This document shows positions 8,868 through 17,376 of a stretch of DNA of 34,782 nucleotides, piece after piece. The notes below the pieces were generated by a model. The model was given only the letters and a program-made list of their open reading frames with translations, was not told where the DNA came from and ran no database searches. The position numbers were made by a program, and so were the translations under genes. The DNA is from Clostridiaceae bacterium. Its GTDB lineage: Bacteria; Bacillota; Clostridia; Oscillospirales; Acutalibacteraceae. The stretch is from the NCBI GenBank assembly GCA_016297555.1, contig JAEDGK010000005.1:1-34782 (forward strand), given 5' to 3'. Each line of letters begins with the position of its first letter. The first letter of the stretch is position 1.

Positions 8868-10373
8868 ATGAAAAGACTGAAAAAAGTAATCGCCTCGCTT
8901 CTCGTGATGCTGATTGCCGTGCCTTTTGCAGCAGCTTTCGGCGCACAGGCTGAGGGTTACCTCACAATTCAAAGCAGCGGCAGCTATGCCGTTGTCAAAA
9001 AATGCGTAACGGGCGCTTCGGGAGCGATTGACATTCCCGCAGAATACGCAGGCGTTCCCGTTACTCAGATTGCTCAGAGCGCTTTCAGCGGATGCAATAT
9101 GATAACGCAGGTTAATATTCCCGCAAGCGTAACCTCTGTCGGCAGCAATGCTTTTGACGGCTGCACGATGCTTAAAACGGTTAATTTTGCGGGAGAAGAT
9201 TGCACCGTGGGCTTGGCTGCATTCCGTTATTGCACCGTGCTTGAAAGCGTTTCTTTGCCTGCAAGGCTGTCAGAGATTCCTGCGGAAATGTTTTCCTACT
9301 GCACATCTCTTTCCGATGTTTCAATCCCGTCCGCCGTTAAGCTGATAGGGGAAAGGGCTTTTGAAGCATGCAGCAGTCTGACCGCCGTTAACATTCCCGC
9401 TTCGGTTAACTCAATAGGCAAAAACGCTTTTCTCGGCTGCACAGCCGTTGCCGAATTCCGCGTTGCAAGCGGAAATTCGCTCTATTCATCGGTTGACGGC
9501 GTTCTTTACGGCCCGTTTGAAAGCCCCAATGACCCCGAAATTTCAAACCCCGTAACGGATAAGGCGCTTATACAATATCCCGCCGCAAAAGCTGCGACAG
9601 ATGTAACCGTTGCCGCAGGTACTCTGATAATAGCAAATGACGCCTTCATCGGCAATGAACATATTGAAAAAGTCACCTTGCCGTCAGGCATCAAGACTAT
9701 CGGCGATTTTGCATTCAACAAGTGCGAAAAGCTTGCACAAATCAATATTCCGTCATCGGTTGAAGCAATCGGTTCAAGAGCCTTTGCGGAGTGCCCTCAG
9801 CTCAAAACTTTGACGGTGTTCGGAAATGTCGGGGATTTTGCTTTTGCAGACTCGGGACTGACGAGCATTGTTATTTCAAGCGGGGCTGAAACAATCGGAA
9901 TAAGAAGCTTTGAAAACTGCACGGCACTTAAAAGTGCGGATATTCCCGAAAGCGTTGAAACGATAGGCTTAGGTGCTTTCAACGGCTGCACCGGTCTGAC
10001 CCTTATCGTTGACAGCGGCTCTGCCGCTCAGAGCTATGCGGAAACAAACGGAATTCGTTACAGGCTCAGAAATCAGCCTGCGGAAAAGACGATTGAATCA
10101 ATCGCGGTACGCACCCTGCCGAACAAAACAAGCTATATCTACAAAGAAAGTCTTGATACAACGGGTCTTACGCTGACTGTGAATTATACCGACGGCAGCA
10201 GCGAAACCGTTACCGACGGATTTAAAGCAAGCCCCGATAAATTCAATTCCGTCGGTTCAAAGACGGTTACGGTTACTTACAAAAACCACACAGCTCAATT
10301 CGGAGTTAAGGTTTCGTATGCTTGGTGGCAGTGGGTAATCAGAATTCTGCTTCTCGGCTTCCTCTGGTATTAA
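8868..10373 (+). CDS. BspA-like leucine-rich-repeat surface protein with Ig-like domain and C-terminal membrane segment
   Basis: A 501-residue exported protein. Residues 1-28 form a signal peptide (basic MKRLKK, hydrophobic core, AFGAQA cleavage region). About eleven BspA-type (LRR_5) repeats of some 23 residues follow to about residue 385, with the recurring pattern IP.SV..IG..AF.GC..L. A bacterial Ig-like domain of group 3 type covers about 398-480 (GLTLTVNYTDGSSETV). The protein ends with a hydrophobic aromatic segment (WWQWVIRILLLGFLWY, the last 16 residues) directly at the stop, with no LPXTG motif and no basic tail. Such proteins are usually cell-surface or adhesion proteins. The gene is monocistronic by position: own promoter upstream, and another promoter at 10416 before the next gene. 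Confidence 0.9.
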   Translation: MKRLKKVIASLLVMLIAVPFAAAFGAQAEGYLTIQSSGSYAVVKKCVTGASGAIDIPAEYAGVPVTQIAQSAFSGCNMITQVNIPASVTSVGSNAFDGCTMLKTVNFAGEDCTVGLAAFRYCTVLESVSLPARLSEIPAEMFSYCTSLSDVSIPSAVKLIGERAFEACSSLTAVNIPASVNSIGKNAFLGCTAVAEFRVASGNSLYSSVDGVLYGPFESPNDPEISNPVTDKALIQYPAAKAATDVTVAAGTLIIANDAFIGNEHIEKVTLPSGIKTIGDFAFNKCEKLAQINIPSSVEAIGSRAFAECPQLKTLTVFGNVGDFAFADSGLTSIVISSGAETIGIRSFENCTALKSADIPESVETIGLGAFNGCTGLTLIVDSGSAAQSYAETNGIRYRLRNQPAEKTIESIAVRTLPNKTSYIYKESLDTTGLTLTVNYTDGSSETVTDGFKASPDKFNSVGSKTVTVTYKNHTAQFGVKVSYAWWQWVIRILLLGFLWY

Positions 10374-10415
10374 GCTGAAAATGCAGGAACTATTTTATCA
10401 AAATGCAAAAAACGC

Positions 10416-10444
10416 TTGAAATATTTACCGTAATGGTTTATAAT
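10416..10444 (+). promoter_or_regulatory. Sigma-70-type promoter of the TAXI-TRAP genes
   Basis: TTGAAA (10416-10421) and TATAAT (10439-10444) with a 17-base spacer. The leader to the ATG at 10509 is about 58 bases, with AGGAGG at 10497-10502. I see no riboswitch-like structure in it. Confidence 0.65.
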
Positions 10445-10508
10445 AGCATTAATTGAATTTCCGCGGGTTGAAGCTTTCAGTTGCGGAATACATAACAGGA
10501 GGTAAATT

Positions 10509-11519
10509 ATGAAGAAAAAATTAGCGGTAGTTCTTTCACTTATGCTTGTTTTTGCAGTAGTTTTCTGCACTGCCTGCGGCGGTAAAACCGACGGCAACGG
10601 CGGCACAACCGCTGCACCCGGCAATTCCGCGTCAGACGCAATCGCAAAGATTAAAGTCGGCACGGGCGGAAACACAGGCACATATTATGCTTTCACCACG
10701 GCTGCCTGCCAGATTCTCGCAACCGACGCTTACAGCTTTGAGGTTCTCTCAACCGGCGGCTCACAGGCGAATATTGAGGGCATTGAGGACGGAGACTATC
10801 AGATGGCTATTGTTCAGAACGATGTTATGAACTACGCTTATGAAGGCTCAAACGGCTTTAACGAAAAAATACAGTCCTTCTCCGCAATCGGCTGCGTTTA
10901 TCCCGAGGTTTGCCAGATAATCGCCACAAAGGCTTCCGGCATAAAGACTGTTGCCGACCTTAAAGGCAAAAATGTTGCCGTTGGCGATGCAGGCTCAGGC
11001 GTTTATTATAACGCAACTCAGATACTTGCCGCAGCAGGCATTGATATTGAAAAGGATATCAATAAGACCGCCGCTTCCTTCGGCGATTCCGCAACTCAGC
11101 TTAAAGACGGCTCCATTGACGCCGCTTTCATCACAGCGGGCACTCCCACAACAGCTATCACAGAGCTTGCAACCTCAACTGATGTTGTTGCTGTTGACCT
11201 TGGCGATGAAATCATTGCAAAGCTTACTGCCGAGCATCCTTTCTATGCTAAGTATGAGATGACAAGCAAGGATTACGCTTTTGTAACCGAGCCTGTCAGC
11301 ACCGTTGCAATTATGGCTACATTCGTTGTAACAAACGATATGCCCGAGGATCAGGCTTATCAGATTACCAAGGACCTTTGGGAGAAGCAGTCGGAGATTG
11401 CTGCGGCTCATGCAAAGGGCAAGGAAATGGATACGGCGATAGCTGTAAGCGCAATCGGCGATGTTCCTCTTCATCCCGGCGCAGCCAAGTATTATAAAGA
11501 GGCGGGTATAATCGCATAA
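10509..11519 (+). CDS. TAXI family TRAP transporter solute-binding lipoprotein
   Basis: A 336-residue extracytoplasmic binding protein of the TRAP-associated (TAXI, NMT1-like) family, which captures small organic acids or amino acids such as glutamate for a sodium-driven TRAP permease. A lipoprotein signal peptide ends at C23 (VVFCTAC then GG), followed by a Gly/Thr/Ala-rich linker. The mature domain begins near IKVGTGGNTGTYY, the typical TAXI opening. Further typical segments are GGSQANIEGIEDGDYQMAI, LKGKNVAVGDAGSGVYYNA and the late HPGAAKYYKEAGI. The start has AGGAGG seven bases upstream. The matching permease lies 115 bases downstream beyond a hairpin terminator, so the binding protein is probably made in excess over the permease. 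Confidence 0.93.
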   Translation: MKKKLAVVLSLMLVFAVVFCTACGGKTDGNGGTTAAPGNSASDAIAKIKVGTGGNTGTYYAFTTAACQILATDAYSFEVLSTGGSQANIEGIEDGDYQMAIVQNDVMNYAYEGSNGFNEKIQSFSAIGCVYPEVCQIIATKASGIKTVADLKGKNVAVGDAGSGVYYNATQILAAAGIDIEKDINKTAASFGDSATQLKDGSIDAAFITAGTPTTAITELATSTDVVAVDLGDEIIAKLTAEHPFYAKYEMTSKDYAFVTEPVSTVAIMATFVVTNDMPEDQAYQITKDLWEKQSEIAAAHAKGKEMDTAIAVSAIGDVPLHPGAAKYYKEAGIIA

Positions 11520-11541
11520 TTTTTACATCGGTATATTAAAG

Positions 11542-11574
11542 AAATGCCGCGATTTAAAAATTGCGGCATTTTTT
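11542..11574 (+). terminator. Intrinsic terminator between TAXI binding protein and TRAP permease
   Basis: A 9-bp stem (AAATGCCGC at 11542-11550 / GCGGCATTT at 11563-11571), extendable by two further pairs, is followed by a T-run to 11574. It probably lowers permease expression relative to the binding protein by partial read-through, since no separate promoter is evident after it. Confidence 0.8.
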
Positions 11575-11634
11575 GTATAAATCCAAGGTATTCTCAAATT
11601 AAGAAACTAAACTATTATGAAAGGGGGAAATGCT

Positions 11635-13767
11635 GTGGATGAGATAAAAAATGAAGAGCTGGAGTTTGATGCCGTTGATTCCGATGCGATAATGCAGGAA
11701 TTTGACAGGGAGAGCAATGTCAGAGTTTTCACGGGTTGGAGAAAAAATGTCATCACGGGAATTATGGCGGCTTTCAGCGTTTATATGATTTCCATGGCTC
11801 TGCTTTTCCCGACGGCCACCAAATACACAAAGCTTACCACCTTTATGGCGTTTATAGCTTTCATAGGATTTCTCATATTCCCCGCATATAAAACACAGAC
11901 CAAAAAGATAAATTATGTTCCGATTTATGATATTGCCCTTTCGCTTCTCAGCTCGGGCTGCTTCCTCTACTATGCGATTTTTCAGGAAGATATCATAATG
12001 ATGAGCAAGCGTATCGGCACTTTGCAGATAGTAATTGCTCTTGCGGCAATTATTCTTTTGGTTGAGCTTGTGCGGCGCGCGGTCGGCTTGCCGATAATCT
12101 TTGTTGCAGGAGCTTTTGTGGCTTATGCGGCGATAAAAGCTTATACGGATAATCCCAATACTGCGCTCAGAAACCTGATGTACGGTTTGTTTTACGATGT
12201 TTCAAACGGACTTTTCTCAACTCCCGTTTATGTTTGCACAACCTTTATTGTTCTGTTTATCATTCTCGGCGCTCTGCTTGAAAAAACAGGAATAGGCACA
12301 TTTTTCGTTGACCTTGCAAATTCCGTTGCAGGCTCCTCCGTGGGCGGTCCCGCAAAGGTTGCGGTTATTTCCAGCGCGCTCGAGGGAATGTATTCCGGTT
12401 CTTCCGTTGCCAACACGGTCGGCAGCGGCTCGATAACCATCCCGATGATGAAAAAGACGGGCTATAAGCCCGAGTTTGCCGCCGCAGTTGAAGCGGCTGC
12501 GTCAACGGGAGGTCAGATAATGCCTCCGATTATGGGCGCCGCGGCTTTCCTGATGTCAGAGATGACGGAGGTGCCTTATTCAAAAATAGCGGTTGCGGCA
12601 ATTCTTCCCGCGGCTCTTTATTTTATGGGCATTTTCCTTATGATTCATTTTGAGGCAAAGAAGCTCGGTCTTAAAGGACTTCCCAAAGAGTCAATTCCCA
12701 ATTTCTTCAAGCTTGTTTTGAAAAACGGCTATCTTCTTTTGCCCATAGTTGTGCTTGTTATATGCATGAATTATTTCAGCGCAGGCGTTTCGGCTTGCTT
12801 TGCAATCCTTGTTTCACTTGTTGTAAGCCTTGTGCCCCATCACATAAACAAAAAGACGGCGTGGCGTTTGCTTGTTCCGCTGATTCCCGTTGCAGTAACT
12901 CTCGGCATATGGCTGCCCTTCGGCGCAAAGAATATGCAGCTTGCCGTTTTTGCGGGCATGGCCGTCTGCGCCTTGCTTTCGTTTATTTCAAAGGGACATG
13001 CGCCGCTTAACCCCGCCACGGTTATCGGCTCTCTTGAAAACGGAGCCAAAAACACCGTCGGCGTTGCGGCGGCGTGCGGAATGGCAGGTTTGATTTCGGG
13101 TGTTGTTACAATGACCGCTCTTGGTCAGCTCCTTATCAATACGCTCGTTCCCATCGCTCAGAACAGCACCTTCCTTGCGCTGGTTCTTACAATGCTTTGC
13201 TGCATCGTGCTCGGAATGGGCGTTCCTACAACGGCAAACTATGTTATTATGGCAACGATAACTGCTCCCATTATTATAAAGATGGGTATTCCGATGCTGG
13301 CGGCTCATATGTTTGTTTTCTATTTCGGAATTGTTGCGGATATCACGCCTCCCGTTGCTCTTGCGGCTTATGCAGGCTCGGCAATCGCAAAGTCAAATCC
13401 GCTCAAAACGGGCGTTACTGCAACCCGCCTTGCAATCACGGCGTTTATCGTTCCCTATATCTTTGCTTACAGCCCGCAGATGCTTATCGGCATTGACACG
13501 GGCGTGCACACACCGTGGTACAGCGTTGTGCTTCTCGTTATAACGGCTCTTGCGGGCAGCTATATTATATCGGCAGGCATGGAGGGCTATATGTTTAAGC
13601 ATATGCCTTGGTGGGAGAGAATAGCGGCTCTCGCAAGCGGACTGCTTATGATAATTCCCGGCGGCAAAACCGATATCATAGGCTTTGCAATTCTGGTTGC
13701 GATTATTATTCTCCAGAAAGTCGGTCAGAAAAGAGAAAAGCACGCGGCGGCTGAAAAAGCGGCTTAA
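11635..13767 (+). CDS. TRAP transporter fused permease (DctQ-DctM type, TAXI-linked)
   Basis: A polytopic membrane protein of 710 residues from the preferred start, combining the small (4TM-like) and large TRAP subunits in one chain, the usual form for TAXI systems. The conserved DctM core shows GSSVANTVGSGSITIPMMKK, AAVEAAASTGGQIMPPIMGA and, near the second half, CIVLGMGVPTTANYVIMA and FYFGIVADITPPVALAAY. It should import the ligand delivered by the upstream TAXI lipoprotein using a sodium gradient. Start: GTG at 11635, because AAAGGGGG at 11619-11626 sits at the correct distance; an in-frame ATG at 11617 has no ribosome site of its own. The N-terminal 40 residues are acidic and cytoplasmic, and the C-terminal end is basic (QKREKHAAAEKAA). 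Confidence 0.93.
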   Translation: MDEIKNEELEFDAVDSDAIMQEFDRESNVRVFTGWRKNVITGIMAAFSVYMISMALLFPTATKYTKLTTFMAFIAFIGFLIFPAYKTQTKKINYVPIYDIALSLLSSGCFLYYAIFQEDIIMMSKRIGTLQIVIALAAIILLVELVRRAVGLPIIFVAGAFVAYAAIKAYTDNPNTALRNLMYGLFYDVSNGLFSTPVYVCTTFIVLFIILGALLEKTGIGTFFVDLANSVAGSSVGGPAKVAVISSALEGMYSGSSVANTVGSGSITIPMMKKTGYKPEFAAAVEAAASTGGQIMPPIMGAAAFLMSEMTEVPYSKIAVAAILPAALYFMGIFLMIHFEAKKLGLKGLPKESIPNFFKLVLKNGYLLLPIVVLVICMNYFSAGVSACFAILVSLVVSLVPHHINKKTAWRLLVPLIPVAVTLGIWLPFGAKNMQLAVFAGMAVCALLSFISKGHAPLNPATVIGSLENGAKNTVGVAAACGMAGLISGVVTMTALGQLLINTLVPIAQNSTFLALVLTMLCCIVLGMGVPTTANYVIMATITAPIIIKMGIPMLAAHMFVFYFGIVADITPPVALAAYAGSAIAKSNPLKTGVTATRLAITAFIVPYIFAYSPQMLIGIDTGVHTPWYSVVLLVITALAGSYIISAGMEGYMFKHMPWWERIAALASGLLMIIPGGKTDIIGFAILVAIIILQKVGQKREKHAAAEKAA

Positions 13768-13780
13768 CTTAATAAGATGA

Positions 13781-13814
13781 AAAACCACCGGGGTCAATCG
13801 ACTTCGGTGGTTTT
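13781..13814. terminator. Bidirectional terminator between TRAP permease and trmD
   Basis: A perfect 10-bp inverted repeat (AAAACCACCG / CGGTGGTTTT) with a 14-base loop and T-runs in both directions. It serves both convergent genes. The stop codon of trmD (13794-13796) lies in the loop, so the hairpin overlaps the last codons of trmD. Confidence 0.85.
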
Positions 13815-14534
13815 AATTTTATCAAGATATTCTTTGTCTTTCTTGGAAAGCTCCGCTTTTTCGAGCAAATCAGGTCGCCGCTCCAAGGTGCGTTTAAGGC
13901 TTTGCTCGCGCTGCCATTTTTCTATGTTTGCATGGTGACCCGAAATCAAAACCTCGGGCACTTTTTCGCCGTGCCATTCAAACGGACGGGTGTATTGCGG
14001 ATATTCGAGCAAGCCCGAATAATGGCTTTCAAGAGTAAAGGCGTCCTCATTCGCAAGCACGCCGGGTAACATTCTTGAAATGCTGTCCGCAAGAATAAGA
14101 GCGGGCAGCTCGCCGCCCGTTAAAACATAATCGCCGATTGAGATTTCCTCATCAACGATTTCGTCAATCACTCTTTGGTCAACGCCCTCGTAGTGACCGC
14201 ACAGCAGCGCAATGTTATCAAGCTTTGAAAGCTCCTTAACGCGCTCCTGAGTGAGAACCTTGCCCTGCGGCGAAAGATATATCAGGTGAGGTCTGACGCC
14301 GATTTCGGCGCACAGAGCGGAAAAACAGTCATATATCGGCTGGGTCTGCATTATCATTCCCGTGCCTCCGCCGTAGGGAGAATCGTCAACCCTGTTATGC
14401 TTATCGGCGGTATATTCTCTGATATTTCGGCAGTTTATTTCAACAAAGCCGTTAGCCCGCGCTCTGCCGATAATGCTTTCGCTTAAAACACTTTCGCACA
14501 TTTCGGGGAAAAGCGTTAAAATATCAATCCTCAT
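13794..14534 (-). CDS. trmD: tRNA (guanine-N1-)-methyltransferase TrmD
   Basis: Methylates G37 next to the anticodon in tRNAs reading CNN codons with S-adenosylmethionine, preventing frameshifts. The N terminus MRIDILTLFPEM and the deep trefoil-knot motifs LLCGHYEGVDQRVID, SIGDYVLTGGELPAL and LEYPQYTRP are textbook TrmD. ATG 14534 gives 246 residues and the usual N terminus; a TTG six bases upstream (14540) has slightly better spacing to AAAGG and cannot be excluded. It overlaps the end of rimM by 11 bases, so translation is probably coupled. It is the last gene of the ylxM operon; the rplS gene that often follows trmD is absent here. Confidence 0.97.
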   Translation of the reverse strand: MRIDILTLFPEMCESVLSESIIGRARANGFVEINCRNIREYTADKHNRVDDSPYGGGTGMIMQTQPIYDCFSALCAEIGVRPHLIYLSPQGKVLTQERVKELSKLDNIALLCGHYEGVDQRVIDEIVDEEISIGDYVLTGGELPALILADSISRMLPGVLANEDAFTLESHYSGLLEYPQYTRPFEWHGEKVPEVLISGHHANIEKWQREQSLKRTLERRPDLLEKAELSKKDKEYLDKIKTTEVD

Positions 14535-15045
14535 CGTCAAAAATACCTTTCAGGGGTCTGATAACAATACGGTCATTTGCAACATCCGTTTCAATAACCA
14601 CATCGGGAATGGCGGGAATAAGATATTCTCTGCCCGTGCCGTCGGTTATGTGCCAAACATCGTTTGCGCCCGTCGCGCTGACATCGCTGAGCGTGCCGTA
14701 GCATTTTTGCGGCTCGTCCGCATCAAAGACAGAGCAACCCGTAAGCTCGGCGATGAAATATCTGCCTTCGGGCAGCTTTGCATCGGTGCGCTTCATATAA
14801 AGAATTTTTCCGCGCATTTTCTGCGCCTGCTCAACAGAGTCAATGCCCGCAATTCTGAGCAAAACAATGTTGCCGTGCGGCCTTGCAGATTTAATCTGCG
14901 CCGCACAGCTTCCATTGCTGTCATAATAAAGAGTTTTAAAACGGGATACAAAATCGGGCGAGTCGCACCACGGATTGAGCCGCAGCTCGCCGTGCACGCC
15001 GTGAGTGCCGACTATTTCACCGATTTCAAGATATTCCTTAATCAA
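14524..15045 (-). CDS. rimM: 16S rRNA processing protein RimM
   Basis: A 173-residue maturation factor that binds ribosomal protein S19 and helps assemble the 30S head. The N-terminal RimM barrel (about 1-90) begins with LEIGEIVGTHGVHGELRL, the family signature, and the C-terminal PRC-barrel (about 95-170) contains DVWHITDGTGREYLIPAIP and ends with the usual RPLKGIFDDED. It overlaps khpA upstream by 8 bases and trmD downstream by 11, within the conserved rpsP-khpA-rimM-trmD block. Confidence 0.96.
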   Translation of the reverse strand: MIKEYLEIGEIVGTHGVHGELRLNPWCDSPDFVSRFKTLYYDSNGSCAAQIKSARPHGNIVLLRIAGIDSVEQAQKMRGKILYMKRTDAKLPEGRYFIAELTGCSVFDADEPQKCYGTLSDVSATGANDVWHITDGTGREYLIPAIPDVVIETDVANDRIVIRPLKGIFDDED

Positions 15046-15271
15046 TTTCTACAACTACCCTTGAATTCTGACGGGTTGCCGCCGCGCGCATAACCGTGCG
15101 GATGGCTTTGGCGATTCTGCCCTGCTTGCCGATAACTCTGCCCATATCCTCTTCTCCTACATGGAGATGATAAACAACGGTGCCGTCCTCGGCGGGCTCG
15201 TCAACGGTAACGCTGACCGCTGACGGATCGTCAACAAGACCCTGTGCAATGCTGACAAGTAAATCTTTCAT
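15038..15271 (-). CDS. khpA: KH-domain RNA-binding protein KhpA (YlqC)
   Basis: A 77-residue protein that is almost entirely one type II KH fold, with the RNA-binding GxxG loop as GKQG inside RVIGKQGRIAKAIRTVM. In other Firmicutes KhpA pairs with KhpB/Jag and affects small RNA binding and cell division. It lies between rpsP and rimM as in most Firmicutes, 24 bases after rpsP and overlapping rimM by 8 bases. Confidence 0.95.
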   Translation of the reverse strand: MKDLLVSIAQGLVDDPSAVSVTVDEPAEDGTVVYHLHVGEEDMGRVIGKQGRIAKAIRTVMRAAATRQNSRVVVEID

Positions 15272-15295
15272 AATTGACCTCTTAGTTTAACGGAA

Positions 15296-15538
15296 TTAAA
15301 GAATGCCTTCTTTTTTAAGAAGAGCCTTAACGGTATCGGTGGGCTGAGCGCCGTTAGCAATCCACTGCTTTGCCTTCTCAGCGTCAACCTTAACCTCTGA
15401 GGGAGTTACAACAGGGTTGTAGGTTCCGATTTCCTCAATGAATCTGCCGTCGCGGGGATATCTTGAATCCGCAACAACGATACGGTAAAAAGGTGCTTTC
15501 TTTGCGCCCATGCGGCGAAGTCTGATTTTAACTGCCAT
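15296..15538 (-). CDS. rpsP: 30S ribosomal protein S16
   Basis: An 80-residue ribosomal protein of the 30S body. The N terminus MAVKIRLRRMGAKKAPFYRI and the following VVADSRYPRDGRFIEEIGTY are the standard S16 signature. A GGAGG-like site lies before the ATG. It is 62 bases after ffh in the operon; that gap is AT-rich with no clear terminator. Confidence 0.98.
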   Translation of the reverse strand: MAVKIRLRRMGAKKAPFYRIVVADSRYPRDGRFIEEIGTYNPVVTPSEVKVDAEKAKQWIANGAQPTDTVKALLKKEGIL

Positions 15539-15600
15539 AATGATTTTCCTCCAATATTATATCAATAAAAATTATTTATAATGTATCAGCTTTTGCTGGA

Positions 15601-16962
15601 TTACATTCCTAACTGTGACGGGTCAAATCCCGGGGGAAGCCTGAACTGCTGCTTTCTGCGGCGTTTGCCGCCTTTTTTGCCGCCGAACTGTTTGAATATC
15701 TTTTGCATCTGCTTAAACTGGTTGAGGAGCTTATTGACATCTTCAACGCTCTGACCGCAGCCTGCGGCAATTCTCTTTTTGCGCGAGGGATTGATGATAT
15801 CGGGATTAACGCGCTCTTTTTCAGTCATTGAAAGGATAATTGCTTTCGTTCTGTCAAACTGACGCTCGTCCACCTCAATATCCTTTGCCTTGTTGCCGAT
15901 GCCGGGGAGCATTGAGAGCATCTCCTGAATGGAGCCCATTTTGCGGATTTGCTCGAATTGGTCAAGCAAATCGTTGAGGTCAAACTTATTTTGCATAAGC
16001 TTTTTCTCAAGCTCTGCGGCTTTCTTCTCATCGATTGCGGTCTCTGCCTTTTCAATGAGTGAAAGGACATCGCCCATGCCGAGGATTCTTGAAGCCATTC
16101 TGTCGGGATGGAAAACATCGAGGTTTTCGAGCTTTTCACCCGTGCCTACAAACTTTATCGGCTTGCCCGTGACCGCTCTTGCAGAGAGCGCCGCGCCGCC
16201 TCTTGTGTCGCCGTCAAGTTTTGTAAGAATAAGTCCGTCAATGCCGAGAGCCTCATCAAATGCGGTTGCAACATTTACGGCGTCCTGACCTGTCATTGCG
16301 TCAACAACAAGCAGAATTTCGTGGGGCTTTACTTCGCTCTTGACTGCTTTAAGCTCGTTCATAAGTTCCTCGTCAACATGAAGTCTGCCCGCAGTATCAA
16401 GGATAACATAGTCGTAACCGTGCTCCTTTGAATAGGCAACGGCTTCCTTGGCGATGGCTACGGGGTTTGTCTGACCCATCTCAAAAACGGGAACTCCGAC
16501 CTGCTCGCCGACAACCTGAAGCTGCTTGATAGCGGCGGGTCTGTAAATATCGCACGCAACGAGCAGCGGGCGGTGATCCTGCTTTTTAAGCATAAGCGCA
16601 AGCTTTGCGCAGTGAGTTGTTTTACCTGAGCCCTGCAAGCCGCACATAAGAATGATTGTAGGCGGGTGGGTTGCATAGGCAAGGCGGCTTTTGGTTCCGC
16701 CCATAAGGCTTACAAGCTCCTCTCTGACAATCTTGATGACCATCTGAGAGGGGGTAAGGCTTTCCATAACCTTTTCACCGATTGCCTTTTCGGTTACGGC
16801 GTTTGTGAAATCCTTGGCTACCTTATAGTTGACATCCGCTTCGAGCAAAGCCATACGAACCTCGCGCATTGCGCTGCGAACATCAGCCTCCGTGAGGCTT
16901 CCTTTACTGCGGAGATTTTTAAACGCGGCTTCAAGCCTGTCGGAAAGACCTTCAAATGCCAA
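15601..16962 (-). CDS. ffh: Signal recognition particle protein Ffh
   Basis: A 453-residue GTPase that, with SRP RNA, delivers nascent membrane proteins to FtsY. The N domain is followed by the G domain with GLQGSGKTTHCAKLA (P-loop), DTAGRLHVDEEL and TKLDGDTRGGAA, then the methionine-rich M domain (about 300-435) and a basic tail (GGKKGGKRRRKQQF). The start is TTG at 16962, giving MAFEGLSDRLEAAF, the same N terminus as other Ffh proteins, with GAGGTG six bases upstream; the in-frame GTG at 16971 overlaps that ribosome site. It follows ylxM after 48 bases. No SRP RNA gene was recognised in this window. Confidence 0.97.
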   Translation of the reverse strand: MAFEGLSDRLEAAFKNLRSKGSLTEADVRSAMREVRMALLEADVNYKVAKDFTNAVTEKAIGEKVMESLTPSQMVIKIVREELVSLMGGTKSRLAYATHPPTIILMCGLQGSGKTTHCAKLALMLKKQDHRPLLVACDIYRPAAIKQLQVVGEQVGVPVFEMGQTNPVAIAKEAVAYSKEHGYDYVILDTAGRLHVDEELMNELKAVKSEVKPHEILLVVDAMTGQDAVNVATAFDEALGIDGLILTKLDGDTRGGAALSARAVTGKPIKFVGTGEKLENLDVFHPDRMASRILGMGDVLSLIEKAETAIDEKKAAELEKKLMQNKFDLNDLLDQFEQIRKMGSIQEMLSMLPGIGNKAKDIEVDERQFDRTKAIILSMTEKERVNPDIINPSRKKRIAAGCGQSVEDVNKLLNQFKQMQKIFKQFGGKKGGKRRRKQQFRLPPGFDPSQLGM

Positions 16963-17010
16963 TTTTTTCACCTCTTATTTCTTGTTATATTATAATGTAT
17001 AATTGCGTAA

Positions 17011-17376
17011 TCAGCTTTCAAGCAAGGTCATTGCCGCGGCTTTGATACGCACGCTGTAATCGTTAATTTCTTTGGAAAGGCTGTGCCTGAGATTATATTC
17101 TGCAATCTGATTGGAGCACTCTATTATCTCATTAAGACCGTTTCGCATTTCTTCAAATCGCTTTGCCATGCCCAAACGGTTTTCCATTTCCTGAAGCTGG
17201 GTTTCGGCACGCTTGATAGCGTCCCTGACGCCTTGGCGGGTTATGCCTTCGTTTTCTGCTATTTCGGAGAGAGAAAGGTCGTCGTTATAGTAATATTCCA
17301 AAAAATCACGCTGCTTTGCCGTGAGCATTTCGCCGTAAAAATCAATTAACACGGCAATCTCATAATTCTTTGCCAC
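17011..17376 (-). CDS. ylxM: YlxM family DNA-binding protein (SRP-associated)
   Basis: A 121-residue protein with a sigma-region-4-like helix-turn-helix (about 18-65): LTAKQRDFLEYYYNDDLSLSEIAENEGITRQGVRDAIKRAE. The remainder is helical. YlxM almost always precedes ffh and stimulates SRP GTPase function in streptococci. The start is GTG at 17376 with AAGGAGGG about six bases upstream. It is the first gene of the ylxM-ffh-rpsP-khpA-rimM-trmD operon and is preceded by the leader and promoter described separately. Confidence 0.93.
   Translation of the reverse strand: MAKNYEIAVLIDFYGEMLTAKQRDFLEYYYNDDLSLSEIAENEGITRQGVRDAIKRAETQLQEMENRLGMAKRFEEMRNGLNEIIECSNQIAEYNLRHSLSKEINDYSVRIKAAAMTLLES

Noticed and set aside
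10951..11262. Alternative-frame open reading within the TAXI binding protein gene, and several similar ones in the TRAP permease
   Set aside because: They overlap strongly supported genes and show only shuffled low-complexity composition.
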